From Puia sp963703355 (GTDB taxonomy: Bacteria > Bacteroidota > Bacteroidia > Chitinophagales > Chitinophagaceae): a DNA stretch of 64,000 nt. The stretch is taken from contig OY969813.1 of the NCBI GenBank assembly GCA_963703355.1, positions 3,038,001 to 3,102,000 on the forward strand. The letters run 5' to 3'. The notes under the pieces were generated by a model, which made no database searches, was not told where the DNA came from, and was given only the letters and a program-made list of their open reading frames with translations. Both the position numbers and the translations under genes were made by a program. Shown here piece after piece: positions 52,867-61,215 of the stretch (positions are counted from its first letter, which is position 1; each line of letters begins with the position of its first letter).

Positions 52867-54555
52867 ATGAAAATCGCCCTGATTCAACAGAATTATCACA
52901 TTGGAAATTTCGAATCCAATACCGAAAAAATCATCCGGGGTATCAGGATGGCAAAAGAAGGTGGCGCAGACCTGGCAGTTTTTTCAGAGATGTCGGTTTG
53001 TGGCTATCCTCCAAGGGATTTTCTGGAATTTGATGACTTTCTCTCAAACTGTTATGAATCTGTTGAAAAGATCAAAGAACAAACGGATGGTATTGGTGTA
53101 ATCATTGGCTCGCCTGCCGCCAATCATTTTGCCAAAGGGAAAAGTCTTTTTAATGGTGCCTGGTTTTTACATAATAAGGAGATTAAGGCGGTCGTAAACA
53201 AAACCTGTCTCCCCACCTACGATGTTTTCGACGAAAATCGCTATTTCGAACCTGGTTTCGAATGGAATGTGATTGAATTTTTGGGTAAACGAATCGCATT
53301 GACGATTTGTGAAGACATATGGAATCTTGGCGACAATCCGTTGTATCTGGTATGTCCGATGGATCAGCTTATGTTACAGCGCCCTGATCTGATGATAAAT
53401 ATATCTGCATCTCCGTTTGACTACGATCACGAAGAAGATCGCAGGGCTGTAGTAAGGCAAAACGTATTGAAGTACAAACTACCGATGTATTATTGTAATG
53501 CGGTAGGCTCTCAAACCGAGATAGTCTTTGATGGGGGGAGCGTGGTGTATGATGCCTATGGCAATTGTACCCATCATTTGAAAGTATTTGAAGAAGATTT
53601 CCAAATCATAGACACGGAAATAAAATACAGACCCGTCAATAAACATTTGCCTGTATTCACGTCTGCTTCCGTATTGAAACCCGATGAGATTATTCCTTAT
53701 CTCACCAGAAGCAATAATATCCGCGAGATACACGATGCGCTGCTGCTGGGTATCCGGGATTATTTTCATAAAATGGGATTTCAAAAAGCAATTCTTGGAA
53801 GCAGCGGTGGGATTGACAGCGCTGTGACATTGGCATTGGCTTGTCGCGCATTGGGAAGTGAAAATGTTCGTGCCATCGGTATGCCTTCAGGATATTCCAG
53901 CAGTCACTCCGTCGAAGATGCAGAGTTGCTTTCAAAAAGATTAAACAATCCTTTTGATCTGCTGCCGATACAGCCGGTATATGAAAGTTTTTTATCAACA
54001 CTTAAACCTATTTTCAAAGATCTGCCGTTCAGCGTGGCCGAAGAAAATATTCAAAGTCGAACGAGGGGTAACCTACTTATGGCAATTGCAAATAAGTTCG
54101 GTTATATATTGTTGAATACCTCAAATAAAAGTGAACTTTCCACAGGATACGGTACGCTTTACGGCGATATGGCAGGTGGGTTGAGTGTCCTTGGTGATCT
54201 ATATAAAATGCAGGTATACGCGCTCGCAAAGTATATCAATCGTGAGGAAGAAATAATTCCCTTTTCGATATTACATAAACCACCGAGTGCAGAACTACGA
54301 CCTGACCAGAAGGATAGTGACAGTCTGCCGGAATATGAAGTGCTCGATAAAATTCTATATCTGTATATAGAGAAAAGGCAGGGTCCCAGAGAGATTATTG
54401 AAATGGGGATTGATGAACTTTTGGTCCGGCGCGTACTAAAGCTTGTGAATACAAATGAATACAAGCGAAATCAATTCTGTCCGATTATTCGTGTCAGTGC
54501 GAAAGCATTTGGAGTCGGGAGAAGAATGCCGATTGTTGGAAAATATCTTTCGTAG
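52867..54555 (+). CDS. nadE: NAD+ synthase, glutamine-dependent
   Basis: 562 residues in two domains. The N-terminal nitrilase-type glutaminase shows E41 in AVFSEMSVCGYPPRD, the lysine in VVNKTCLPTYD and the nucleophile in LTICEDIW near 147. The C-terminal synthetase shows the PP-loop GSSGGIDSAVTLA near 312 and later STGYGTLYGDMAGG. It completes NAD synthesis from nicotinate adenine dinucleotide, using glutamine as nitrogen source. The stop codon is followed directly by a heptad array. Confidence 0.95.
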   Translation: MKIALIQQNYHIGNFESNTEKIIRGIRMAKEGGADLAVFSEMSVCGYPPRDFLEFDDFLSNCYESVEKIKEQTDGIGVIIGSPAANHFAKGKSLFNGAWFLHNKEIKAVVNKTCLPTYDVFDENRYFEPGFEWNVIEFLGKRIALTICEDIWNLGDNPLYLVCPMDQLMLQRPDLMINISASPFDYDHEEDRRAVVRQNVLKYKLPMYYCNAVGSQTEIVFDGGSVVYDAYGNCTHHLKVFEEDFQIIDTEIKYRPVNKHLPVFTSASVLKPDEIIPYLTRSNNIREIHDALLLGIRDYFHKMGFQKAILGSSGGIDSAVTLALACRALGSENVRAIGMPSGYSSSHSVEDAELLSKRLNNPFDLLPIQPVYESFLSTLKPIFKDLPFSVAEENIQSRTRGNLLMAIANKFGYILLNTSNKSELSTGYGTLYGDMAGGLSVLGDLYKMQVYALAKYINREEEIIPFSILHKPPSAELRPDQKDSDSLPEYEVLDKILYLYIEKRQGPREIIEMGIDELLVRRVLKLVNTNEYKRNQFCPIIRVSAKAFGVGRRMPIVGKYLS

Positions 54556-54707
54556 GCTTAACGCTTAACGGAGTACGCGAAACGCTTAACGCAGTACGCT
54601 TAACGCGAAACGCCTAATTTTTGGATGATGTTCTAACTCAGAAATTTGAAGTTTGACTACCAATCGCCTTAAGCCTTCTGCGTTAAGCGTTTCGCGTTAA
54701 GCGTTCT
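54556..54707. repeat. Facing heptad arms between nadE and a convergent lipoprotein gene
   Basis: Left arm 54556-54618 (units GCTTAAC, GGAGTAC, GCGAAAC, GCAGTAC, GCCTAAT) begins at the base after the nadE stop. Right arm 54666-54707 (GCCTTAA, GCCTTCT, GCGTTAA, GCGTTTC, GCGTTAA, GCGTTCT) ends at the base before the stop of the opposing gene. The 18-base stretch at 54577-54594 has its exact reverse complement in the right arm. The geometry suits a bidirectional terminator. Confidence 0.88.
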
Positions 54708-55154
54708 CTATTTCTTTACCAGCGTGGTATTCACAGTGGCCTGAAAACCGCTAACCTCCTGTTTGCCCGTTAGCATAAGCGTCGTGCCATCCCATGAGTT
54801 GATAAAATTTGCGCTTCCTGCTACATATAATGTATCGGTGTTTGAAGAAAGGCTCCATGTTCCGGTGGAATCGGAAGGTGGGTTACACTGAATACCGGAA
54901 TCAATAAACTGGGCGCTCAGGTTTTCATTCAGCTGGATCTCATTATCCTTTTCACAGGCAGGTAATGAATCCAGCAGATTGATGCTGACTCCCAATACCG
55001 TTGCCTTCAATGCGGTTAAATTGTAGGTGCCCGAAAAATTTTGTACCGTTCTCGCATTGGTTGGACCTGTAGAAGTTGTGTTATCACTTTTCTTACAGGC
55101 ATTAAATATAACAAAGAGCGCAAGGACTGAGGCAGCTAATTGAATTTTCCGCAT
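54708..55154 (-). CDS. Lipocalin-like lipoprotein of unknown function
   Basis: 148 residues. Signal peptide with lipobox FNAC (C20), then a threonine-rich linker and a beta-rich domain (FSGTYNLTALKATVLG, STGTWSLSSNTDTLYV) of the lipocalin-like type common in Bacteroidota lipoproteins. Such proteins sit in the outer membrane or periplasm; no ligand can be inferred. It converges with nadE across a heptad inverted repeat. Confidence 0.75.
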   Translation of the reverse strand: MRKIQLAASVLALFVIFNACKKSDNTTSTGPTNARTVQNFSGTYNLTALKATVLGVSINLLDSLPACEKDNEIQLNENLSAQFIDSGIQCNPPSDSTGTWSLSSNTDTLYVAGSANFINSWDGTTLMLTGKQEVSGFQATVNTTLVKK

Positions 55155-55338
55155 AATGTCCGGTTTTTGTTAAAATTGGTAACTCAAAATTGCGGATTTT
55201 ATTGTTGCTGTGACAAGAAAACCAAAAACTAAGATTCAAAAACTGCACCAGAATGACTTGTGGAACATTGTGAATACGTCCATTGGCCTTGTTTACATGA
55301 ACGGGAAGGGTTATCCGGCGCCTGATCTCCGAATTCAT

Positions 55339-55346
55339 TATTTTTG
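55339..55346 (+). promoter_or_regulatory. Possible -7-type promoter box for the moxR operon
   Basis: TATTTTTG matches TAnnTTTG and lies about 100 bases before the moxR start in an otherwise gene-free gap of 292 bases. No -33 partner is evident, so confidence is low. Confidence 0.25.
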
Positions 55347-55446
55347 CGCAGATGTTTTTTTCACCTGATGTTCAGATCTGAAAGCTATGCTTTCTAATGG
55401 CTTGATGATTTGAGTATCCCGATTTCAAAATTTTCAAATTTCTCAC

Positions 55447-56445
55447 ATGTACACGGCAGAAGATATAAGAATACTCAATGAAAAGATTCACGTCCAGGCG
55501 AGATTTATAGACTTATTGCGGGAAGAAATTGGGCGTGTGATTGTAGGTCAGCATTATATGCTCGACCGCCTTTTGATCGGTTTGCTTACCAACGGTCATA
55601 TTTTATTGGAAGGTGTTCCCGGGCTTGCCAAAACGCTTACCATTAAATCCCTGGCGCAGACCATTCGTGGAAAATTCAGCCGGATACAATTTACACCCGA
55701 TCTGCTGCCTGCCGATGTAATCGGCACCATGATCTTCAACCAGCAAAAACATGAATTCGTTGTGAGGAAGGGGCCCATTTTCGCCAATTTTCTTCTGACT
55801 GATGAAATCAACCGGGCACCCGCCAAAGTTCAAAGTGCCTTGTTGGAAGCCATGCAGGAAAAGCAGGTGACGATTGGCGACAGTAGTTATGTTCTGGAGG
55901 AACCCTTTCTTGTGCTGGCTACCCAAAATCCGCTGGAACAGGAAGGTACGTATCCATTACCTGAAGCACAGCAGGATCGGTTTCTGATGAAGGTTATCGT
56001 TACGTATCCGTCCAAAGTGGAGGAGCAACAGATTATCCGTAATCATATGAATGGCATTAAGCAGCCGGACCTCAAACAGGTTGTTTCCATGCAGGAAGTA
56101 CTGGAAGCCCGCGACCTTACCAGGAAAATATATATGGACGAAAAACTCGAGAATTACATTCTTGATATTGTTTTTGCCACACGTAACCCCGAAAACTACA
56201 GGTTGGACAAATTAAAATCCATGATTTCTTATGGAGGTTCGCCGCGTGCGAGTATCAACCTCGCGTTGGCTGCCAAAGCCAATGCATTCCTGAATAAAAG
56301 AGGATATGTAATTCCCGAAGACGTCCGCTCCATTTCAAAAGATGTATTAAGACACCGAATCGGATTGACTTATGAGGCCGAAGCGGAAAATATCAGCGCC
56401 GATTATGTGATAGATGAAGTGCTGAGGGCGATACAGGTGCCGTGA
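55447..56445 (+). CDS. MoxR-family AAA+ ATPase
   Basis: 332 residues. Walker A GVPGLAKT (56-63), Walker B LLTDEINR near 117, and the MoxR block VLATQNPLEQEGTYPLPEAQQDRF near 155-178. MoxR ATPases act as chaperones for von Willebrand factor A proteins; DUF58 and BatA genes follow in the same direction. The stop is followed immediately by a heptad arm. Confidence 0.93.
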   Translation: MYTAEDIRILNEKIHVQARFIDLLREEIGRVIVGQHYMLDRLLIGLLTNGHILLEGVPGLAKTLTIKSLAQTIRGKFSRIQFTPDLLPADVIGTMIFNQQKHEFVVRKGPIFANFLLTDEINRAPAKVQSALLEAMQEKQVTIGDSSYVLEEPFLVLATQNPLEQEGTYPLPEAQQDRFLMKVIVTYPSKVEEQQIIRNHMNGIKQPDLKQVVSMQEVLEARDLTRKIYMDEKLENYILDIVFATRNPENYRLDKLKSMISYGGSPRASINLALAAKANAFLNKRGYVIPEDVRSISKDVLRHRIGLTYEAEAENISADYVIDEVLRAIQVP

Positions 56446-56486
56446 TGACGGCAGTCAGTTGACAGCATACGGTTGACAGTTGATAG
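56446..56486. repeat. Left heptad arm of the pair around the four-helix-bundle gene
   Basis: CAGTCAG, TTGACAG, CATACGG, TTGACAG and TTGATAG (56452-56486) run in 7-bp phase from just after the moxR stop. The right arm at 56802-56824 read on the other strand (TTGTCAG, TATACAG, TTGACGG) matches it in about 18 of 22 positions. Confidence 0.75.
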
Positions 56487-56552
56487 AGAGGTAAAGGTTA
56501 GTGGGAAATAAAATGGATTAACGCTTAAGATTATAGCATAAAATAAAATGCT

Positions 56553-56819
56553 ATGACCAGTTATAAAAATTTAAATATCTGGATTTTGTCGATGAAGACA
56601 GTAAACGAAATATACAAGTTGACCCAATTCTATCCTAAATCAGAAATGTATGGATTAATATCACAATCTAATCGGGCAGCTGTTTCTATTCCGAGTAATA
56701 TAGCCGAGGGACTTGGTAGAAAACATAAAAAAGATACAATACAATTTTTATATATATCAAGGGGCTCGGCATATGAACTCGAAACCCTTTTGAGTGTAGC
56801 ACCGTCAACTGTATACTGA
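56553..56819 (+). pseudogene. Four-helix-bundle (23S rRNA IVS/S23) protein, C-terminally truncated
   Basis: 88 residues: NLNIWILSMKTVNEIYKLTQFYP, then SEMYGLISQSNRAAVSIPSNIAEGLGR and FLYISRGSAYELETLL. These are the conserved blocks of the IVS four-helix-bundle family, related to Avd of diversity-generating retroelements. Family members usually run to about 115-120 residues. Here the protein breaks off after LSVA, where the sequence passes into an inverted heptad arm, removing most of the last helix. It interrupts the moxR-DUF58 operon. Function of the family is unknown; this copy is probably inactive. Confidence 0.8.
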
Positions 56820-56824
56820 CAACC
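56802..56824. repeat. Right heptad arm of the pair around the four-helix-bundle gene
   Basis: CCGTCAA, CTGTATA, CTGACAA and CC supply the last codons and the stop of the truncated four-helix-bundle gene. The arm ends five bases before the DUF58 start codon. Confidence 0.7.
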
Positions 56825-56828
56825 AAAA

Positions 56829-57707
56829 ATGCTAAGCGCAACTGAAATAGCAAAAAAAGTGAGGGAGCTTGAAATAAAGAGCAAGCGCCTGACCCGTCAT
56901 TTATTCACTGGTGAATATCACAGTGCATTTAAAGGACGTGGCATGTCTTTCAGGGAAGTGCGGGAATATTATCCCGGCGACGACGTGCGGTTTATAGACT
57001 GGAATGTTTCTGCCAGATTTAATCATCCATTCAGTAAATTATTTGAAGAGGAAAGAGAACTGACTGTCATGCTCATGGTAGACGTCAGCGGCAGTTCATT
57101 GTTCGGCACGGTGAAGGGAAGGAAAAAAGATCTCATAACGGAAATCTGCGCAGTACTCGCATTTTCTGCCGTGAATAATAATGACAAGGTGGGTCTAATA
57201 TTTTTCAGCGATAAAATAGAAAAATATATTCCTCCGAAGAAAGGCAGGGATCATGTTCTTCATATGGTACGTGATCTTCTCATAACAGAACCTGCGCATC
57301 GTAACACGAATATTTCGCAGGCGTTGCGATTTCTCAATAATACACTTCGGCAAAAAACCATCACATTTTTACTAAGTGATTTTCTGGATGAAAGTTATGA
57401 AGAGGCACTCCGGGTAGCTGGTAAAAAACACGATTTAATCGGAATTAAAGTGTATGATAAGATGGATATGGAACTCCCGGATGCCGGAATGATTGAAGTG
57501 GAAGATGCAGAAAGCGGTTTGGTGAAATGGATTGATACGTCAGATTATAACCAGCGAAATTATTACCAGCAATTCTTCTTTAAAATGACAGAACTTTGTA
57601 AATCGCTTTTTCTGAAATCCGGATCTGATCTGCTGCACATGCGCACAGATGAAGACTATGTTAAAATTCTGCAGAAGTTTTTTGTAGGCAGAAACCGACC
57701 TGCCTGA
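56829..57707 (+). CDS. DUF58-domain protein
   Basis: 292 residues. The family hallmark is present near residues 28-62 (GEYHSAFKGRGMSFREV, EYYPGDDVRFIDWNVSARF) and a VWA-like part follows (VMLMVDVSGSS, then FLLSDFLDESYEEAL). In MoxR operons DUF58 proteins are the presumed clients of the ATPase. The next gene begins three bases after the stop. Confidence 0.9.
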   Translation: MLSATEIAKKVRELEIKSKRLTRHLFTGEYHSAFKGRGMSFREVREYYPGDDVRFIDWNVSARFNHPFSKLFEEERELTVMLMVDVSGSSLFGTVKGRKKDLITEICAVLAFSAVNNNDKVGLIFFSDKIEKYIPPKKGRDHVLHMVRDLLITEPAHRNTNISQALRFLNNTLRQKTITFLLSDFLDESYEEALRVAGKKHDLIGIKVYDKMDMELPDAGMIEVEDAESGLVKWIDTSDYNQRNYYQQFFFKMTELCKSLFLKSGSDLLHMRTDEDYVKILQKFFVGRNRPA

Positions 57708-57710
57708 ACA

Positions 57711-58622
57711 ATGTTGAAATCCCTCATCTATATCGTTTGTTTCGGAATGTTGCTGATGAACAGCAGTCAACTTCATGCCCAGGAACTTCCCGAAGTAAAG
57801 GCCTCTATCGATAAAAATCAAATCCTGATTGGAGAACAAATCAGACTAAGCATAGACGTAAAATCTCCAATGGTCTCAGGAAATATGATGCCGCAGTTTG
57901 ATAGTATTCCGCATTTTGAAGTAATAGAGAAAGGTAGCAGGGATTCCATTATTTCCGCTACAGGGGCCAGCTACCATCTGGAATGGAAACTTACAAGTTT
58001 CGATTCCGGCACAAGGCATATTCCGGCGTTTGCTGTTACCATTGGGAAACAAATTTATAGGACGGACTCGCTGGCCGTAGAAGTATCTTATGGTCAGGTC
58101 GACACTTCAGCAGACTATCATGATATTAAGAGTATTATCGACATTGAAAATCCGGACGTAAAATATATTCCCTGGATATTGGGAGCTGTAACTATTATTG
58201 CGCTTGGCTTATTTATATATTTTATCCGTTATCGGTCGACTGTAATCGGCCAACCCCTGGTTGAAGAATCTTCCGACAGTCGCATTTCATTACTCGATGA
58301 GGCATTAGCTTCTTTGGATCAGCTGAAACAAATGCTTCGAGAGGATCCATCAGCGGTGAAAAAATACTATTCGGGAATGAATGATACACTTCGGATTTTT
58401 ATGCAAAAGCGTCTGGGAATTGTGACGATGGAAAAAACAAGTGAGGAAATGATTCACAGTCTGAGCGAATTAAACATGAACAGGGATTCATTTACAAATC
58501 TTGCATCGGCATTGCGGATGGGTGATTTTGTAAAGTTTGCCAAGTATGTGCCGGGACCGTTTGAGAATGAGAATAATCTTGAAACGATAAGGAAAGCGCT
58601 CGTTCTTATTGATGAAACTTAA
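57711..58622 (+). CDS. BatD-like membrane-anchored protein of the moxR/Bat operon
   Basis: 303 residues. Signal peptide (FGMLLMNSSQLHAQ, cleavage near 24), a beta-rich periplasmic part (ASIDKNQILIGEQIRLSIDV), a transmembrane helix near 148-167 (YIPWILGAVTIIALGLFIYF) and a basic-acidic helical cytoplasmic tail. This layout matches the small BatD-like proteins between DUF58 and BatA genes in Bacteroidota. Molecular role unknown. Confidence 0.75.
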   Translation: MLKSLIYIVCFGMLLMNSSQLHAQELPEVKASIDKNQILIGEQIRLSIDVKSPMVSGNMMPQFDSIPHFEVIEKGSRDSIISATGASYHLEWKLTSFDSGTRHIPAFAVTIGKQIYRTDSLAVEVSYGQVDTSADYHDIKSIIDIENPDVKYIPWILGAVTIIALGLFIYFIRYRSTVIGQPLVEESSDSRISLLDEALASLDQLKQMLREDPSAVKKYYSGMNDTLRIFMQKRLGIVTMEKTSEEMIHSLSELNMNRDSFTNLASALRMGDFVKFAKYVPGPFENENNLETIRKALVLIDET

Positions 58623-58628
58623 AACTAG

Positions 58629-58700
58629 TTATGGATTATGAGTTATGGATTATGAGTTACTGCAACAATGGGTGAAATAAAAACCCATAACTCATAATCC
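58629..58700. repeat. Facing heptad arms between the BatD-like and batA genes
   Basis: Left arm: TTATGGA, TTATGAG, TTATGGA, TTATGAG (58629-58656). Right arm: CATAACTCATAATCC (58686-58700), the exact 15-base reverse complement of 58633-58647. The pair lies inside a same-strand operon and not at its end. Confidence 0.88.
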
Positions 58701-58740
58701 AAAACTACTAAACCCAAGAACGAATAGTAAAACAAATAAG

Positions 58741-59745
58741 GTGTTGTACGACTGGCTATCAAATATTCATTTTGCCAAACCCTGGTTTTTTGCACTGTTC
58801 GCGGTGTTGCCCGTGCTCGTATATTTTTATGTACGTCCACTACAACGTACACAAGGAAGCATGCTGGTTTCCGGTATAAAAGCATTCGGAAGCGGGAGGA
58901 CCTGGAAAACGATGCTCCGGCATATTTTGTTTGTTTTCCGGATGCTGGCAATTACCTGTATCATCATTGCGTTGGCGCGGCCACAGACGGGTAGCGAACA
59001 ACAACTTACAAAAGGGGAGGGCATTGATATTGTTTTTTGTCTGGATATCAGCGGCAGTATGCTGGCGCAGGACTTTACACCGAGCCGCATGGAAGCCGCA
59101 AAACAGGTGGTTTCAGAATTTATCGATAACAGGCCTACGGACCGCATGGGACTGGTGATTTTTGCAGGAGAAAGTTTTACTATGTGCCCATTGACTACGG
59201 ATCATGCCATGCTAAAATCACAGTTATATAATGTGCAGAGTGGTTTGCTTGAAGATGGAACTGCTATTGGCTCCGGACTGGCAACCGGGGTAGAACGACT
59301 TCGCTCATCGGTATCTAAAAGCAAAGTGATTATTTTACTTACTGATGGAGAAAACAATGGCGGCCTCGTAGACCCAAACTCAGCAAAAGAAATTGCCAAA
59401 TCGTTCGGTGTTCGTGTGTATACGGTAGGCGTTGGTACGGAAGGATTTGCAGCTGTGCCGGTCCAAACCAGCAGTGGGGTAATTATGCAACGTGAAAAAG
59501 TAAGCATCGATGAAAAACTGCTTACTCAAATTGCGGACGAAACCGGAGGGAAATATTTCCGTGCAAAGGACAATGAAAGCCTTGGTTTGATTTATAAGGA
59601 AATTGACCGTCTTGAAAAGTCCAAATTTGAAGTGACTACATTTACTCATTATACCGAAAAATTCTTTCCCTTCATACTTGCCGCGGTTATCTTCCTGGTA
59701 CTGGAATGGATATTGAGATTCAGCTTATTTAGAAAATTTCCCTGA
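58741..59745 (+). CDS. batA: BatA-type von Willebrand factor A membrane protein
   Basis: 334 residues. Transmembrane helices near 13-31, 62-79 and at the C-terminus near 305-325. The MIDAS metal site is LDISGSM (D102, S104, S106) with LLTDGENNGG near 200. The start is GTG at 58741. BatA belongs to the Bat (Bacteroides aerotolerance) group. Here no batB or batC follows: rsgA starts one base after the stop. Confidence 0.88.
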   Translation: MLYDWLSNIHFAKPWFFALFAVLPVLVYFYVRPLQRTQGSMLVSGIKAFGSGRTWKTMLRHILFVFRMLAITCIIIALARPQTGSEQQLTKGEGIDIVFCLDISGSMLAQDFTPSRMEAAKQVVSEFIDNRPTDRMGLVIFAGESFTMCPLTTDHAMLKSQLYNVQSGLLEDGTAIGSGLATGVERLRSSVSKSKVIILLTDGENNGGLVDPNSAKEIAKSFGVRVYTVGVGTEGFAAVPVQTSSGVIMQREKVSIDEKLLTQIADETGGKYFRAKDNESLGLIYKEIDRLEKSKFEVTTFTHYTEKFFPFILAAVIFLVLEWILRFSLFRKFP

Positions 59746-59746
59746 T

Positions 59747-60679
59747 ATGCGCGCAAGAGTGTATAAATCTACCGGTAGTTGGTATACTGTTAAAAACGAG
59801 CAGGGCGAAGTATTTACAGCACGCATCAAAGGAATATTTAAAATAGATGGTATTACTTCTACCAATCCCCTTGCTGTGGGAGACTGGGTAAAACTTGAAA
59901 TGGAGTCGGGGGGTGAGGAACGTGGCATGATGATAACGGGAATCGATGAACGAAATAATTATATCAACCGCCAATCGCCGGCCAACAAATACCAGCATCA
60001 TATTATTGCATCTAATCTCGATCAGTCGCTTTTAATCGCTACACTAAAGGATCCGAAAACATCACAGGGATTTATGGATAGATTTCTGGTTGCTGGAGAA
60101 GCCTATCACATTCCTTCAGTAATTGTATTTAATAAGGGAGACCTCTACCGAAAAAAAGAAATAGATCTTTTTGAAGAAAGAAAAGAAATGTACGAAGCAG
60201 TGGGTTATAAAGTGATTCTCATGAGTCTTGAAAACAAAACCGGAATGGAAGAAGTGGAGGAGATTTTACGCAATAAAACAAGCTTGCTGAGTGGTCACTC
60301 CGGGGTAGGGAAATCTACTTTTGTAAATGCAATAGTTCCGGGTATGGAACTTAAAACACAGGATGTGAGTGGCTGGAGTGGAAAAGGCATTCACACAACC
60401 ACTTTTGCCGAAATGTATGATCTGCCGTTTTTGAATGCTCATATAATCGATACTCCGGGTATAAGGGAATTCGGACTGGTAGATATTCCGAAACAGGAGT
60501 TATCGCATTATTTCCCGGAAATGCGATCGCGACTTAACGATTGTCAGTTTAATAATTGTCTGCATATAAATGAGCCGGGTTGTGCCATAAAAAAAGCCCT
60601 CGAAGAGGGCAAGATATCGTTAGATCGTTATGTAAGTTATGGCACGATGCTTAACTCCATCGAAGAGAAAAGCTATTAA
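59747..60679 (+). CDS. rsgA: Ribosome small subunit-dependent GTPase A
   Basis: 310 residues. OB-fold N-terminus (ARVYKSTGSWYTVKNEQGEVF), circularly permuted GTPase with G4-like FNKGDLY, P-loop GHSGVGKST near 183-191 and DTPGIREFG, and a C-terminal zinc finger with the cysteines and histidine in CQFNNCLHINEPGC. It helps mature the 30S subunit. Its stop codon and that of the opposing small gene share the four bases TTAA at 60676-60679. Confidence 0.94.
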   Translation: MRARVYKSTGSWYTVKNEQGEVFTARIKGIFKIDGITSTNPLAVGDWVKLEMESGGEERGMMITGIDERNNYINRQSPANKYQHHIIASNLDQSLLIATLKDPKTSQGFMDRFLVAGEAYHIPSVIVFNKGDLYRKKEIDLFEERKEMYEAVGYKVILMSLENKTGMEEVEEILRNKTSLLSGHSGVGKSTFVNAIVPGMELKTQDVSGWSGKGIHTTTFAEMYDLPFLNAHIIDTPGIREFGLVDIPKQELSHYFPEMRSRLNDCQFNNCLHINEPGCAIKKALEEGKISLDRYVSYGTMLNSIEEKSY

Positions 60680-61044
60680 GACGCAAGTCTGTTAGCCGTA
60701 TGAATCAATAATTTACCTTCCAGAAAGCGCGCCACTTCCACTACAGCATCATTATCTCTTCTGGGAGCCTCACGAAATTTTCTGGGATAGATAGAGATGC
60801 CAGTGTAAATATTGTAATGAAGTGTAAGTACATGACCCTTGAAGGAAAAGTCCCACATCAGCGAATCAAAATCATCGGTTTTGTGGTTAAAATTTACATC
60901 CAGATCATCTGATAAAATATTGGCGACTTCATAAAATCTTTTAAGGCCGCAATCGTCGTCTATGACGGCTTCGGTACAACCGAAATCGGTGCGCAGGGTA
61001 AGGCTCATAGTGTTGGGATTTAACTGGTTTATAAAAGGGTACAT
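60676..61044 (-). CDS. Small protein of unknown function
   Basis: 122 residues (110 if translation starts at the ATG at 61008, which is equally plausible). No signal peptide or membrane helix. The sequence shows an alternating beta pattern (FKGHVLTLHYNIYTGISIYP) and a C-terminal helix (DNDAVVEVARFLEGKLL). I do not recognise a named family. It converges on rsgA with a four-base overlap and lies just downstream of a small lipoprotein on the same strand, so the two may be co-transcribed. Confidence 0.65.
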   Translation of the reverse strand: MYPFINQLNPNTMSLTLRTDFGCTEAVIDDDCGLKRFYEVANILSDDLDVNFNHKTDDFDSLMWDFSFKGHVLTLHYNIYTGISIYPRKFREAPRRDNDAVVEVARFLEGKLLIHTANRLAS

Positions 61045-61047
61045 CGA

Positions 61048-61215
61048 TTAAACTTTAAATTTGGGTGGTTTAGGTAATTTCTCTCCGCTCAATATTCTTT
61101 CAGCACCCACATTTCTGCCGTTGGATGGACAACCATATTGTGCTTTACAGGAATAAATAGTACTGACAAAGAAACTCAGTACAATCAAACCGGGGAGGGT
61201 TTTACGCTTTTTCAT
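61048..61215 (-). CDS. Small lipoprotein of 55 residues, unknown function
   Basis: Read directly from the sequence: ATG at 61215, TAA at 61048-61050. It has a basic start (MKKRKT), a hydrophobic stretch and a lipobox-like STIYSC with C23. The mature part is KAQYGCPSNGRN, then VGAERILSGEKLPKP, with a second cysteine at residue 29. A mature lipoprotein of about 33 residues would be tethered to the envelope. The stop lies three bases before the start region of the small protein downstream. Family unknown to me. Confidence 0.65.
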   Translation of the reverse strand: MKKRKTLPGLIVLSFFVSTIYSCKAQYGCPSNGRNVGAERILSGEKLPKPPKFKV

